Below, one piece after another: positions 8,780 to 16,254 of a stretch of 64,000 bases of DNA. This stretch comes from Deinococcus betulae (lineage in GTDB: Bacteria; Deinococcota; Deinococci; Deinococcales; Deinococcaceae). Both the position numbers and the translations under genes were made by a program. How positions within the stretch are numbered: position 1 is the stretch's first letter; each line of letters opens with the position of its first letter. The notes under the pieces were generated by a model. That model had not been told where the DNA came from, ran no database searches, and saw only the letters and a list, made by a program, of their open reading frames with translations. The stretch lies in NCBI RefSeq assembly GCF_020166395.1, contig NZ_JAIQXU010000004.1, positions 143,527 to 207,526 on the forward strand, read 5' to 3'.

Positions 8780-9289
8780 ATGCAAGAACCCTACATCGGT
8801 ACGATCCAGATTTGCAGTTTTCCCTTTGCTCCTAAAGGCTGGGCTTTTTGCCAGGGGCAGACGTTGCCTATCGCCCAGAATCAGGCCCTGTTCGCCGTCC
8901 TGGGCACCAGTTACGGCGGCGACGGCCGCACCACCTTCGCCCTGCCCGACCTGCGCGGGCGTGTCCCACTGCACTTCGGCACTCAGGGCAACCTGACTGT
9001 GACTGTCGGACAAACCGGCGGCGCCCCCACCCACACGCTGAGCCAGAACGAATTACCTCAGCACACCCATGGCCTGCAGGCGTCGTCTCAGGCGGCTAGT
9101 ACCACCCTGCCCGACGGCGCGGCCCTGGCCAGTGCCCCTTTGTACGTCACCAGTGGCGGCTCGCTGAGCGCCCTGGCCAACACCACCCTCTCGCCGGCGG
9201 GAGGCAGTCAGCCGCACAACAACATGCCGCCTGTTCTGGCCCTAAATTTCATCATTGCCCTGCAGGGCATTTTTCCTTCTCGCTCTTAA
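8780..9289 (+). CDS. Tail-collar (MdpB-like) domain protein 1
   Basis: This 169-residue protein belongs to the phage tail collar / microcystin-dependent-protein family. Conserved features run in order: Y-IGTIQ-CSFPFAPKGWAFCQGQ-LPI, LGTSYGGDGRTTFALPDLRGR, HTLSQNELPQHTH and the C-terminal PHNNMPPVLALNFIIALQG-FP. It has no signal peptide. It follows the beta-helix gene by nine bases and is followed by two paralogues. There are no phage structural genes around it. Such triplets occur in non-phage settings in several bacterial genomes and their role is unclear. It may be secreted by an unrecognised route or assemble with the co-encoded surface proteins. Confidence 0.88.
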   Translation: MQEPYIGTIQICSFPFAPKGWAFCQGQTLPIAQNQALFAVLGTSYGGDGRTTFALPDLRGRVPLHFGTQGNLTVTVGQTGGAPTHTLSQNELPQHTHGLQASSQAASTTLPDGAALASAPLYVTSGGSLSALANTTLSPAGGSQPHNNMPPVLALNFIIALQGIFPSRS

Positions 9290-9303
9290 CATACGGAGAT
9301 GCT

Positions 9304-9825
9304 GTGGAACCTTTTGTAGGAGAAATCAGGCTCTTTGGCGGCAACTTCGCTCCTGTCGGTTGGACCTTTTGTGACGGTAGCCTCCTGAATATCTCGGACT
9401 ACGAGACGCTCTATACCCTCATTGGCACGACCTATGGAGGCGACGGGCAGACAAACTTTGCCGTCCCGGACCTGCGGGGCCGCCTGCCGGTGCATATGGG
9501 CACGCAGCAGGGCAACACCCTGGCGCTGGGCCAGACCACCGGCAGCGAAACAGTCACGCTGAATAGCACGCAGATGCCGGTGCATGGTCACGCCCTGCAG
9601 GCCAGCTCTCAGACTGCACCAGCCGGAGGCGGCGTCACCGCCGGCGCCTTTCTGGCGCAGCCCGAGGCCGGCGAGCTGTATGCCGGCACTGGCCGGCGCC
9701 CAAAGACCCTGAGTCCCCAGACCATTGGGGTCAGCGGCGGCAGTCAGCCGCACTCCAATCAGTCGCCGTATCTGTGCGTCAACTTCATCATTTCGCTCTT
9801 CGGGATTTACCCGTCTCAGGGCTGA
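9304..9825 (+). CDS. Tail-collar (MdpB-like) domain protein 2
   Basis: This 173-residue paralogue starts with GTG at 9304, after CGGAGA. Landmarks are EPFVGEIRLFGGNFAPVGWTFCDG, IGTTYGGDGQTNFAVPDLRGRLPVH, QMPVHGHALQASSQ and PHSNQSPYLCVNFIISLFGIYPS. The middle segment (about residues 95-140) is the variable part relative to its neighbours. In the T4 short tail fibre the related collar domain takes part in trimer assembly, so homo- or hetero-oligomers of the three products are plausible. Spacing to the third copy is seven bases. Confidence 0.88.
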   Translation: MEPFVGEIRLFGGNFAPVGWTFCDGSLLNISDYETLYTLIGTTYGGDGQTNFAVPDLRGRLPVHMGTQQGNTLALGQTTGSETVTLNSTQMPVHGHALQASSQTAPAGGGVTAGAFLAQPEAGELYAGTGRRPKTLSPQTIGVSGGSQPHSNQSPYLCVNFIISLFGIYPSQG

Positions 9826-9832
9826 GGCAGTC

Positions 9833-10348
9833 ATGGAACCTTTTTTAGGCGAAATTCAGATGTTTGCAGGCAACTTCGCGCCCCGGGGCTGGGCCCTGTG
9901 TAACGGTCAGCTCCTGCCCCTTTCACAGAACACAGCGCTGTTTTCTCTGCTTGGCACCACCTATGGGGGTGACGGGCGCACCACCTTTGCCCTTCCCAAC
10001 CTTCAGGCCGCCAGTCCTATGGCGCCGGGCCAGGGACCGGGGCTCTCGTTCCATCAACTGGGCGAGCAAGGTGGCAGCGCGGCCGTCACCCTGCTGAACC
10101 AGGAGATGCCAGCCCACATACACACCGTCAATGCCTTTGACATTCCGGGCACCAGCCCAGTGCCCACCGACCGCTCCCTGGCCCGGAGCGTGCAGTTCAA
10201 CGCCTATGCACCTCAGACACCAGGCACCGTCCTGAACACCAGCAGCGTCAGCGTCACCGGGGCGGCCCAGCCTCACAACAATATGCCCCCCTACCTGACC
10301 ATCACTTTCATCATTGCGCTCCAGGGCATCTTTCCGCAGCGGCCCTGA
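9833..10348 (+). CDS. Tail-collar (MdpB-like) domain protein 3
   Basis: This 171-residue protein starts MEPFLGEIQMFAGNFAP, closely matching the second copy, so I placed the start at 9833 and not at the longer in-frame start at 9725. Motifs are LGTTYGGDGRTTFALPNLQA, QEMPAHIHTVN and PHNNMPPYLTITFIIALQGIFP. The usual DLRGR is replaced by NLQAA, so this copy is the most divergent in the collar motif. It is the last of the triplet. Confidence 0.87.
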   Translation: MEPFLGEIQMFAGNFAPRGWALCNGQLLPLSQNTALFSLLGTTYGGDGRTTFALPNLQAASPMAPGQGPGLSFHQLGEQGGSAAVTLLNQEMPAHIHTVNAFDIPGTSPVPTDRSLARSVQFNAYAPQTPGTVLNTSSVSVTGAAQPHNNMPPYLTITFIIALQGIFPQRP

Positions 10349-10384
10349 ACCCTTTCGTCTGAGTCTCACCCCCGAGGAGAATTC

Positions 10385-10414
10385 ATGTTTGCCCTTCCCC
10401 GCTGGCCGCTATGA
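10385..10414 (+). CDS. Nine-codon leader ORF with strong ribosome-binding site
   Basis: ATG at 10385, preceded by GAGGAGAATTC, opens a frame MFALPRWPL ending in TGA at 10412-10414. The stop overlaps the ATG (10411) of the next gene as ATGA. The next gene has no ribosome-binding site of its own, so this minicistron may deliver ribosomes to it by termination-reinitiation. Whether the peptide matters is unknown. Confidence 0.4.
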   Translation: MFALPRWPL

Positions 10415-11532
10415 CCCCACCTTCCCGCCGCAGTGTCCTGAAAGCCGCTGCCCTGGTGCCCGCCCTGTTCGGAGCTGGCCAGGCGCGCGCTGTGGCCGTG
10501 CGCCCCCTCCACCTGGCAGCCCTGGTGCCCGAGCATGACAGCGTGCCCGGCTTTACTGCTGCATTTTTAGCAGGGCTGCGCTCGGCTCTGGACACCACCA
10601 GAATTGTCCTGCAGGTTACGGCCAGTGGCCCGCGCCCCAGCCAGCTGCGCCGGGCTGCAGAGGAGGTCTTGCAAGGCACCCCCGACCTGCTGCTGACCCT
10701 GGGCGACGGCCTTCCCGACCTGCTGTCGGACGTTCTGCCCCTGGCTGGCCTTCCCACCGTGGCTGCCGGTGCGGGTGTGGCGCCCACCCGCATGACCGGG
10801 CGCCCCGGCCTGCTGACCGCCACCCTGCACGCCTGGGAAGCCGAGTGGCTGCTGGGACAGACCTTGGCCCAGCGCCGCCTGCCCACTTTCCTGCTCATGA
10901 GCCAGCAGGACAGCGGGTACGACCTGCCCCTGGCCTTCAGCCGGGGGCTGCTGGCGGCGGGCGGCACTCTGAGTGGCAGCGGCCTGATCGAGACGGCAGC
11001 AGACCAGCGCGACCTGATTCACAGGGCGCAGAGTTCAGGCGCGCAGCACCTCCATCTTCAGGACACGGCGCAGCATCATGCGCTCGCTCTCCTGCGCGCC
11101 GCACGGGCGGCCGGCCTGACCGTCACCACCACCGCTCTCAGTGCCACCCCGGCGCCAGCCGAGCGGATCAGCACTGTGGCTGACACAGGCAGCGCCCTGT
11201 GGGGTGGCTTTCAGAGGGCCGTTGGGCCTCACGCTTCGCACCCAGCGGCGGCGCTAGGCCACGATATTGGGCTCTGGATAACCCACAGCGCCGCGCAATT
11301 GCCCCAGCCCAGCCCAGTGGCCTTGATAGCCGCCCTGAGTGCCCAGCAGTTTGCTGGTCTGCGCGGCGCGCTGTATGTGACGGCCGACGGGCACCTCAGC
11401 GCGCCGCTGGCCCTGCACACCCCGGGTCGCGCGGCCCAGCCCATGATGAACCGACCCCACGCCACAGCCCTGGCTTCTGGTGAGCTGCGCAGTGGTCATC
11501 TGTTCGCTTTTCCACACGCCTTTCCAGGCTAA
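10411..11532 (+). CDS. Tat-exported periplasmic-binding-protein-like protein
   Basis: This 373-residue protein begins with a twin-arginine signal (PSRRSVLKAAALVPALFGAG, cleavage likely after QARA). The mature part resembles the type-I periplasmic binding fold used by amino-acid/amide receptors: an early strand HLAALVPEHDSVPGF, GTPDLLLTLGDGLPDL, and repeated Rossmann-like half-domains. Similarity is by pattern only, and no permease or ATPase is adjacent. It closes the lipoprotein/tail-collar operon. Export by Tat, usually of folded or cofactor-bearing proteins, is unusual for a simple solute receptor. A sensory or assembly role with the preceding proteins is possible. Confidence 0.7.
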   Translation: MTPPSRRSVLKAAALVPALFGAGQARAVAVRPLHLAALVPEHDSVPGFTAAFLAGLRSALDTTRIVLQVTASGPRPSQLRRAAEEVLQGTPDLLLTLGDGLPDLLSDVLPLAGLPTVAAGAGVAPTRMTGRPGLLTATLHAWEAEWLLGQTLAQRRLPTFLLMSQQDSGYDLPLAFSRGLLAAGGTLSGSGLIETAADQRDLIHRAQSSGAQHLHLQDTAQHHALALLRAARAAGLTVTTTALSATPAPAERISTVADTGSALWGGFQRAVGPHASHPAAALGHDIGLWITHSAAQLPQPSPVALIAALSAQQFAGLRGALYVTADGHLSAPLALHTPGRAAQPMMNRPHATALASGELRSGHLFAFPHAFPG

Positions 11533-11541
11533 AGCCAGCCA

Positions 11542-11587
11542 AAAGCAGAAGGCGACGCACCGAATGTTCTGCGTCGCCTCCTGCTTT
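11542..11587. terminator. Bidirectional terminator hairpin
   Basis: Arms of 18 bases (11542-11559 and 11570-11587) pair at 17 positions around a 10-base loop. They begin with AAAG and end with CTTT, giving short A and T tracts. The hairpin lies exactly between convergent genes (the Tat protein ending at 11532 and repA ending at 11594) and can serve both. Confidence 0.8.
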
Positions 11588-11593
11588 CGTCGC

Positions 11594-13000
11594 TCAGTTG
11601 GACCGGGGGAAGTTGAGACTCAATCGCGTGCGAAGGTCGCGCACAATGGCACTCTTTTGCCCACTGCTGATGCCCTTAATGACCCAGGCCTTGATCTCCA
11701 GTGGGTCTTCCAACTGCTCATCCAGTGCTAGACGCAGAGTATCCAGTTCCTGCAATTTCAGATCGTTGCGAAACAGGAAAGTCAGGGTCCGCATCACTTC
11801 TTCCACCTGTTTGGCTCTGGGGTGAGCCCTCAAACGGGCATCCTCGTCAATTTCCTCTTCAGAAGCACCAGAAGGCCCCTCGAACAGGGTAGGCTGGGGC
11901 TGTGTCGCTGTTTTACTTCGCTGAGCCTTCTGGGCCGGTTTCTGAGGCGGCGTGACCCCTTCAGGCACAACGTATTTACTCGGGTGCTTGAGAACATCTA
12001 CAAAGAAGGCGGGTCTGGACCGGGGCTTGTAGCCTGTGGCCAGAATAGCTTTACATCGTCCTGCAGCATCTTCCACCGCCACCTCGCCGTACTCACGCAC
12101 CAGCTGGAGGGCGCGTGTCTGGGTCACACCGAGGTCAGCGAGTTCCTGGAGCAGCGCAGGGTCCGGCGGAATAAACGCCTCTCCAAAGGTGTATTGCAGC
12201 ACTTTCTTTTTGCCGCGTCCCACGTATTCCACGCTCTTGAGGAACCCTTTTTCCAGCAATTCCTCGTGGGCAGCGTCCAGCGTACGCTGAGCCATGCTGG
12301 GCCGGTCAGTCACGATTTTGCAGGCCTCGGCCCATTCCATCAGGCCCACCTGATACGCCATCGCCACAGCGTCTGGATTTTCAGGGTCGCGGCGCTGGGC
12401 GTCCAGCAGGCGGTACAGCGCGCGGGTCGGGGGACGGCGAAGGGTCTGCATGAACGACAGGTCCAGTGATTTGAGGAACCCAGCCCGCACACTGCGGGCA
12501 ATTTCCTGCGGCAGCGTGATGCGCAGCACACTGGTGGCGTCCAGCCGGTCGGCCTGTCCCGAAGTGAATTCGATGCGGTCGATGTACCGAAAATTCACAT
12601 TGGTCCAGCGGCCGCGGGGATGATCTCGCCACCCTTCCGAAATAAAATATGTGGTGGTGGTCAGTCTTTTTAGACTTTCATCAAGAGCCGAATAGTACCG
12701 GCCGCTGGTATCCAAGCCTGCCATTTGCAGCAGCTGATAGGGCGTACAGGTGACGACGCCGTCGCCCAGTGAACCCTGGTCAATGTACAGGTTGACCAGA
12801 GCTGCGCTGATGTCAGTGTCGATGCCGTGGGGTACGCCGTACTCGGGGAGGGCCTGGCAGGTCACACGGTAACGGCGGTCGCCGTCTTCGAGTTCCACGC
12901 TCCAATCACGGTAGTCAGCCGGAATGCGTTCCTGCACGCTGATGAGACTCAACCGAGCGATGTTGAGTTCGTCAAAGTGTCTGATGCCCTTGTCTGCCAC
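11594..13000 (-). CDS. repA: Plasmid replication initiator protein RepA (RPA family)
   Basis: This 468-residue protein initiates replication of the replicon, probably by binding the adjacent iterons. The N-terminal half (FDELNIARLSLISVQERIP, the GIDTDISAAL-NLYIDQG block, CTPYQLLQMAGLDTSGRYYSAL) matches replication initiator protein A of Deinococcus/Thermus plasmids, with winged-helix-type segments. The C-terminal part is charged, with an acidic linker and helical tail. The reading frame stays open to 13333 only because the iterons translate as repeated YRTSCAV. I place the start at GTG 13000, preceded by AGGGGGGGCA. Transcription would begin in the AT-rich leader at about 13011-13065, next to the iterons, so autoregulation is likely. 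Confidence 0.92.
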   Translation of the reverse strand: MADKGIRHFDELNIARLSLISVQERIPADYRDWSVELEDGDRRYRVTCQALPEYGVPHGIDTDISAALVNLYIDQGSLGDGVVTCTPYQLLQMAGLDTSGRYYSALDESLKRLTTTTYFISEGWRDHPRGRWTNVNFRYIDRIEFTSGQADRLDATSVLRITLPQEIARSVRAGFLKSLDLSFMQTLRRPPTRALYRLLDAQRRDPENPDAVAMAYQVGLMEWAEACKIVTDRPSMAQRTLDAAHEELLEKGFLKSVEYVGRGKKKVLQYTFGEAFIPPDPALLQELADLGVTQTRALQLVREYGEVAVEDAAGRCKAILATGYKPRSRPAFFVDVLKHPSKYVVPEGVTPPQKPAQKAQRSKTATQPQPTLFEGPSGASEEEIDEDARLRAHPRAKQVEEVMRTLTFLFRNDLKLQELDTLRLALDEQLEDPLEIKAWVIKGISSGQKSAIVRDLRTRLSLNFPRSN

Positions 13001-13117
13001 TGCCCCCCCTGTTGTTGTTTTTCTTTTAGATGTTTTTATCTCTTTTAAAAGATATATGTTGACAACCACAAGCGGCCTGCCCCGACGCGCGCCAGGAGCA
13101 GAAAAAAGTGAACAAAC

Positions 13118-13602
13118 GGCGCAAGATGTCCGATAGTTTGGCGCAAGATGTCCGATAGTTTTGGGGTGTTTTTGGCGCAAGATGTCCGATAGCTGCGCCC
13201 AAACGGCGCAAGATGTCCGATAGTTTTGGCGCAAGATGTCCGATAGGTAGAGGAAGAAAACGGCGCAAGATGTCCGATATTCAGTTGGCTGAACGGCGCA
13301 AGATGTCCGATAGTTGCGACTTAAACGGCGCAAGATGTCCGATACCCTCTCCTACAAGGAGAAGCCAACCTTTCGATCCTGTCTGGGACGGCATCGCCTG
13401 CAAAACGGCGCAAGATGTCCGATACGAGCCGATTTTGAAACGGCGCAAGATGTCCGATAGGTAGTTTTAATGTTTATAGCTAAAAATAGTATAATTTATA
13501 GTTTAATAGCTTAATAATCTCAGCCTACTTTCTCCTCCTCCGTCTTTTCTGCTCCCCTCTGCCTCCTACCAAGGTTTCAAAAACGGCGCAAGATGTCCGA
13601 TA
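13118..13602 (+). repeat. Iteron array of the replication origin, 11 identical copies
   Basis: Eleven exact direct copies of GGCGCAAGATGTCCGATA start at 13118, 13140, 13174, 13205, 13228, 13262, 13295, 13327, 13407, 13442 and 13585. All have the same orientation, and most are preceded by AAAC or TTT. Start-to-start distances are 22, 34, 31, 23, 34, 33, 32, 80, 35 and 143 bases. The first eight copies are thus about two or three helical turns apart, presenting one DNA face. This is the classic layout of a RepA-bound, copy-number-controlled origin. No DnaA box matching TTATNCACA was seen. Confidence 0.93.
13460..13520. other. AT-rich putative unwinding element of the origin
   Basis: Between the tenth and eleventh iterons lies about 60 bases of nearly pure A/T, with overlapping TTTATAG, TATAATTTATAG and TTTAATAGC motifs, in otherwise GC-rich DNA. 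A pyrimidine-rich strand (about 13525-13572) follows. Position and composition fit the duplex-unwinding element of an iteron origin. A second AT-rich stretch (about 13011-13065) forms the repA leader. Confidence 0.7.
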
Positions 13603-13615
13603 CCCATGCTCCTTT

Positions 13616-13635
13616 TGCTCGTCACGTGACGAGCA
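13616..13635. other. Candidate parS partition site, copy 1
   Basis: TGCTCGTCACGTGACGAGCA is a perfect 20-base palindrome with the central CACGTG of canonical parS (which has TTTCACGTGAAA). It lies 52 bases before parA, between the last iteron and the parA -10 box. The same 20 bases occur at 46182-46201 and 56872-56891, both intergenic. Binding by the ParB encoded at 14460 is inferred. Confidence 0.75.
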
Positions 13636-13672
13636 CACTCAGCGCTTGAGAGCAAACTCCCTCCCGGCGCGC

Positions 13673-13678
13673 TAATCT
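13673..13678 (+). promoter_or_regulatory. Leaderless -10 box of parAB
   Basis: TAATCT ends eight bases before the parA ATG, and no ribosome-binding site is present, so the transcript probably begins at or near the start codon. No convincing -35 was found at 16-18 bases. The palindrome at 13616-13635 lies just upstream, suggesting ParB or ParA control. Confidence 0.45.
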
Positions 13679-13686
13679 GAGCGGTA

Positions 13687-14463
13687 ATGCGGACTCTCAC
13701 GCTTTTTAATCACGCGGGCGGGGTTATGAAATCCAGCTTGACCCGCGACGTCGGCTACACGCTGGCAGCCGCCGGGCAACGCGTGCTTCTGATTGACCTG
13801 GACCCGCAGGCCAATCTCACGGACTGGCTGGGCGTTAGCGGCGTGACCCGCGATCAGACGGTCTACAACACCGCCACACGCGGAGATGATTTACCGCCGC
13901 CCGTTGAGGTCCATGGCCTGCATGTGGTACCCAGTGACGTGTCGTTAGCACTGGCCGAGGGACAGATGCTGGGTGTGGTGGGGGCTCATCTGCATCTGCG
14001 CCAGGCGTTGGCGAAATGGGCCGACCAGTACGACGTCGTCCTCATTGACAGCCCACCCAGTCTGGGGCAGCTGTCTATACTTGGTGCACTGGCAGCCGAC
14101 CATCTGATTGTGCCGGTGCCCACTCGGCAAAAAGGCATGAATGCGCTGGCCGGGCTCGGGGAGGCAATGGCCACTTACCGCAAATTGCGCCCCGACCTCA
14201 CCGTGGCGCTGTATGTTCCAACCCTCTATGACGCCCGGCGCTCTCATGACCGGGAAGCTTACGCAGCTTTAAAAGACCTGCTCAGTCCACTGGCGAGCCC
14301 TATTGCTGATCGGGGCGCCGTGTGGAATGACAGTGCCAGTGCGGGCCAGCCGGTCGGCGTCTATGCGCCTGGCAGTCCCGTTCACCGCGACGTGCTGCGG
14401 GCCAGCGCGGAGATTGCTCACGCGGCAGGCCTCAATGTGCAGATTGAAGGGGCCACGGCATGA
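13687..14463 (+). CDS. parA: ParA-type partition ATPase
   Basis: This 258-residue ATPase positions replicon copies together with ParB and parS. The deviant Walker A region reads [21 protein letters not shown] (7-27). The usual KGGxxKT becomes AGGVMKS, so the first signature lysine is Ala and only Lys15 remains. Walker A' is [17 protein letters not shown] (33-49) and Walker B-like [10 protein letters not shown]. His-Ala in place of Lys is, to my recollection, usual in Deinococcus plasmid ParA proteins; Met-Lys-Ser in place of Gly-Lys-Thr is odder. There is no N-terminal HTH, so it is the short type. parB overlaps its stop by four bases. Confidence 0.92.
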   Translation: MRTLTLFNHAGGVMKSSLTRDVGYTLAAAGQRVLLIDLDPQANLTDWLGVSGVTRDQTVYNTATRGDDLPPPVEVHGLHVVPSDVSLALAEGQMLGVVGAHLHLRQALAKWADQYDVVLIDSPPSLGQLSILGALAADHLIVPVPTRQKGMNALAGLGEAMATYRKLRPDLTVALYVPTLYDARRSHDREAYAALKDLLSPLASPIADRGAVWNDSASAGQPVGVYAPGSPVHRDVLRASAEIAHAAGLNVQIEGATA

Positions 14464-15332
14464 AAAAGGCGCGGCCCGTCATTGGGTCACGGCTGAGCGG
14501 CCTGGTGCCTGGAATAGACACCCTGGCGCAGCCAGCCACGACGACGTTGCCCACCGATCAGCTGACGCCGGGGGCGTTTCAGCCGCGCCTGCACTTCAGC
14601 ACCGAGAGCCTGGCTGAACTGAGCGCCAGCATCCGGGAACAGGGCGTGCTGCAACCTCTCCTGGTGCGTCCATTGCCTTCAGGGGCCTATGAAATTGTGG
14701 CGGGTGAGCGCCGCTGGCGGGCCGCGCAGCAGGCGGGTTTGGACGAACTCCCGGTGCTAATTCGGCGCCTGAGCGACCTGGAAGCCCGGCTGGCGGCAGC
14801 GGTCGAGAATTTGCAGCGCGAGGACTTGAACGTGATGGAAGAGGTCCGTGCCAAAGTGCAAGTTGCGGCCGCCACCCTGAATGTTCCCGAAGACGCGGCC
14901 GTGGCCCGGCTGTTTGCCCTGGAACGCGATCCCGACCCAACTCTGGTGGCGGCGCTGGACACCGCCTTTGGCGCCCTGGGCCGTGAGTCGTGGCGCAGTT
15001 TTATTCGCAACCGCGCGGCGCTCCTGAACCTGCCTGAAGACGTGCAGATTGCCGTGCGCGCCGGCCTGGACTACCGCAAGGCGCTGATTATTGGCCGCGC
15101 GCCTGCAGCTGACCGGGCCCACCTGATTGAAGGGGCGCTGGCAGGGGCCACCGTGGCCGAGTTGCGTGAACAGGTGGCCGGCCGACAAGATGCTGAGCCG
15201 GATCTGGGTCAGCTGGTCGCCCGTCAGCTGCGGGACCGCCGCGTGCTCAGTCGTCTGGATGACCGCCGCCGTGCCAAGGTGCAGAAGCTGCTGCGGCAGT
15301 TGCAGGACCTGCTGACCCAGGACGAGGCGTGA
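14460..15332 (+). CDS. parB: ParB-type partition protein
   Basis: This 290-residue protein has the ParB/Srx domain: [17 protein letters not shown] (30-46), the region [19 protein letters not shown] (53-71) and the CTPase motif GERRWRAAQ (82-90), followed by the [13 protein letters not shown] helix. A helical DNA-binding middle and a charged C-terminal dimerisation helix follow. It should load at parS and spread as a CTP-dependent clamp. The three copies of the palindrome at 13616 are its likely sites. It is translationally coupled to parA. Confidence 0.92.
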   Translation: MKKARPVIGSRLSGLVPGIDTLAQPATTTLPTDQLTPGAFQPRLHFSTESLAELSASIREQGVLQPLLVRPLPSGAYEIVAGERRWRAAQQAGLDELPVLIRRLSDLEARLAAAVENLQREDLNVMEEVRAKVQVAAATLNVPEDAAVARLFALERDPDPTLVAALDTAFGALGRESWRSFIRNRAALLNLPEDVQIAVRAGLDYRKALIIGRAPAADRAHLIEGALAGATVAELREQVAGRQDAEPDLGQLVARQLRDRRVLSRLDDRRRAKVQKLLRQLQDLLTQDEA

Positions 15333-15345
15333 GCCTCGGTCGCCC

Positions 15346-16230
15346 GTGACGGTCGCTGGTCTGAGTTTAGGGCTGGACGCTGGGGGCAGCGCAACCAAAT
15401 GGGCGCTGCTGCGCGGTGGGGCCGTGGTGGCCTCGGGGCGCACACCGCCCCTGACGGCTGCCCTGCTGGCCGCGCCACAGGGCCAGGCCAACGTGCAGGC
15501 GCTGCGGCAAGCGCTGCCGGCCCGGCCCGAACGCCTGCACGCTGGCGTCCCAGGGCTGAGCGCTGCGTCGCCCCAGGCCGAACTGGTGGCCGGTCTATTG
15601 GCCGAGGCCCTGGGCCTGCCCCGCACCCAGCTGAGTATCGAGAGTGACCTGGACCTGGCCTACCGCGCACACCTGGCGCCGGGAGCGGGCGTGCTGCTGT
15701 ATGCGGGCACCGGCAGCGTGGCCTATCACGTCACGCGTGGCGGCGAGGTGCGGCGAGCAGGTGGCCGCGGTTACCGCATAGGTGACGATGGGGCCGGTTT
15801 CAGTCTGGGCCGCGCCGCCCTGCGCTGGGTGACGGACGCCCTGGACGAAGGGCTGGTGCCTGCCACGCCTCTGGCTCAAGAGGTGGCGGCCGTGACTGGT
15901 GGTCTGGACTGGGACACACTGCGCGCTTTTGCCTACGACACCCCAGGCGCAGGCGCTGTGGCCACTCTGGCCCCCGCCGTGGGCCGCGCTGCCGATGCAG
16001 GTGACCCAGCCGCCCAGACCATGCTGGAGGACGCCGCGCAGGCGCTGGCTGGCCTGGCCCGGCGTGTTCAGGCGCGCGTGGGTGTATTGCCAGTCACGGC
16101 TACCGGCGGCGCGCTGCGGGTGTCTGGCCGATTTATGGCGGCGCTGGGACGGGCGCTGCCGGGTGTGGCGGTGCAGCAGCGCGACCATGCAGAGGCGGCG
16201 GCGCGCTACGCCGAGAGCCGGCTGGCTTAG
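15346..16230 (+). CDS. BadF/BadG-type ATPase, probable N-acetylglucosamine kinase-like protein
   Basis: This 294-residue protein has the ASKHA fold: phosphate-1 motif LGLDAGGSATKWALL (9-23), phosphate-2 region with LLYAGTGSVAYHV, the GYRIGDDGAGFSLGRAALR motif and adenosine motif TGGALR. This matches the BadF/BadG/BcrA/BcrD family, whose eukaryotic and several bacterial members phosphorylate amino sugars. Start is a GTG at 15346, 13 bases after parB, with no clear ribosome-binding site. It may be cotranscribed with parAB, but its sugar-kinase role has no obvious link to partition. Substrate is unassigned. Confidence 0.8.
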   Translation: MTVAGLSLGLDAGGSATKWALLRGGAVVASGRTPPLTAALLAAPQGQANVQALRQALPARPERLHAGVPGLSAASPQAELVAGLLAEALGLPRTQLSIESDLDLAYRAHLAPGAGVLLYAGTGSVAYHVTRGGEVRRAGGRGYRIGDDGAGFSLGRAALRWVTDALDEGLVPATPLAQEVAAVTGGLDWDTLRAFAYDTPGAGAVATLAPAVGRAADAGDPAAQTMLEDAAQALAGLARRVQARVGVLPVTATGGALRVSGRFMAALGRALPGVAVQQRDHAEAAARYAESRLA

Positions 16231-16254
16231 GGCCTGCTACGCGAGGAGAGAGTC

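Noticed and set aside
8780..10348. Prophage tail region
   Set aside because: Only collar-domain genes occur, with lipoproteins and a Tat substrate as operon partners; no other phage gene was seen on either side.
13001..13333. N-terminal extension of RepA in an open frame
   Set aside because: The extension consists largely of translated iterons (repeated YRTSCAV / LSDILR). The GTG at 13000 has a ribosome-binding site and starts the conserved family region.
13118..13602. Possible CRISPR array
   Set aside because: The repeats are 18 bp with irregular intervals of 4 to 125 bases, lie beside repA and parA, and no cas gene is present; iterons explain them.
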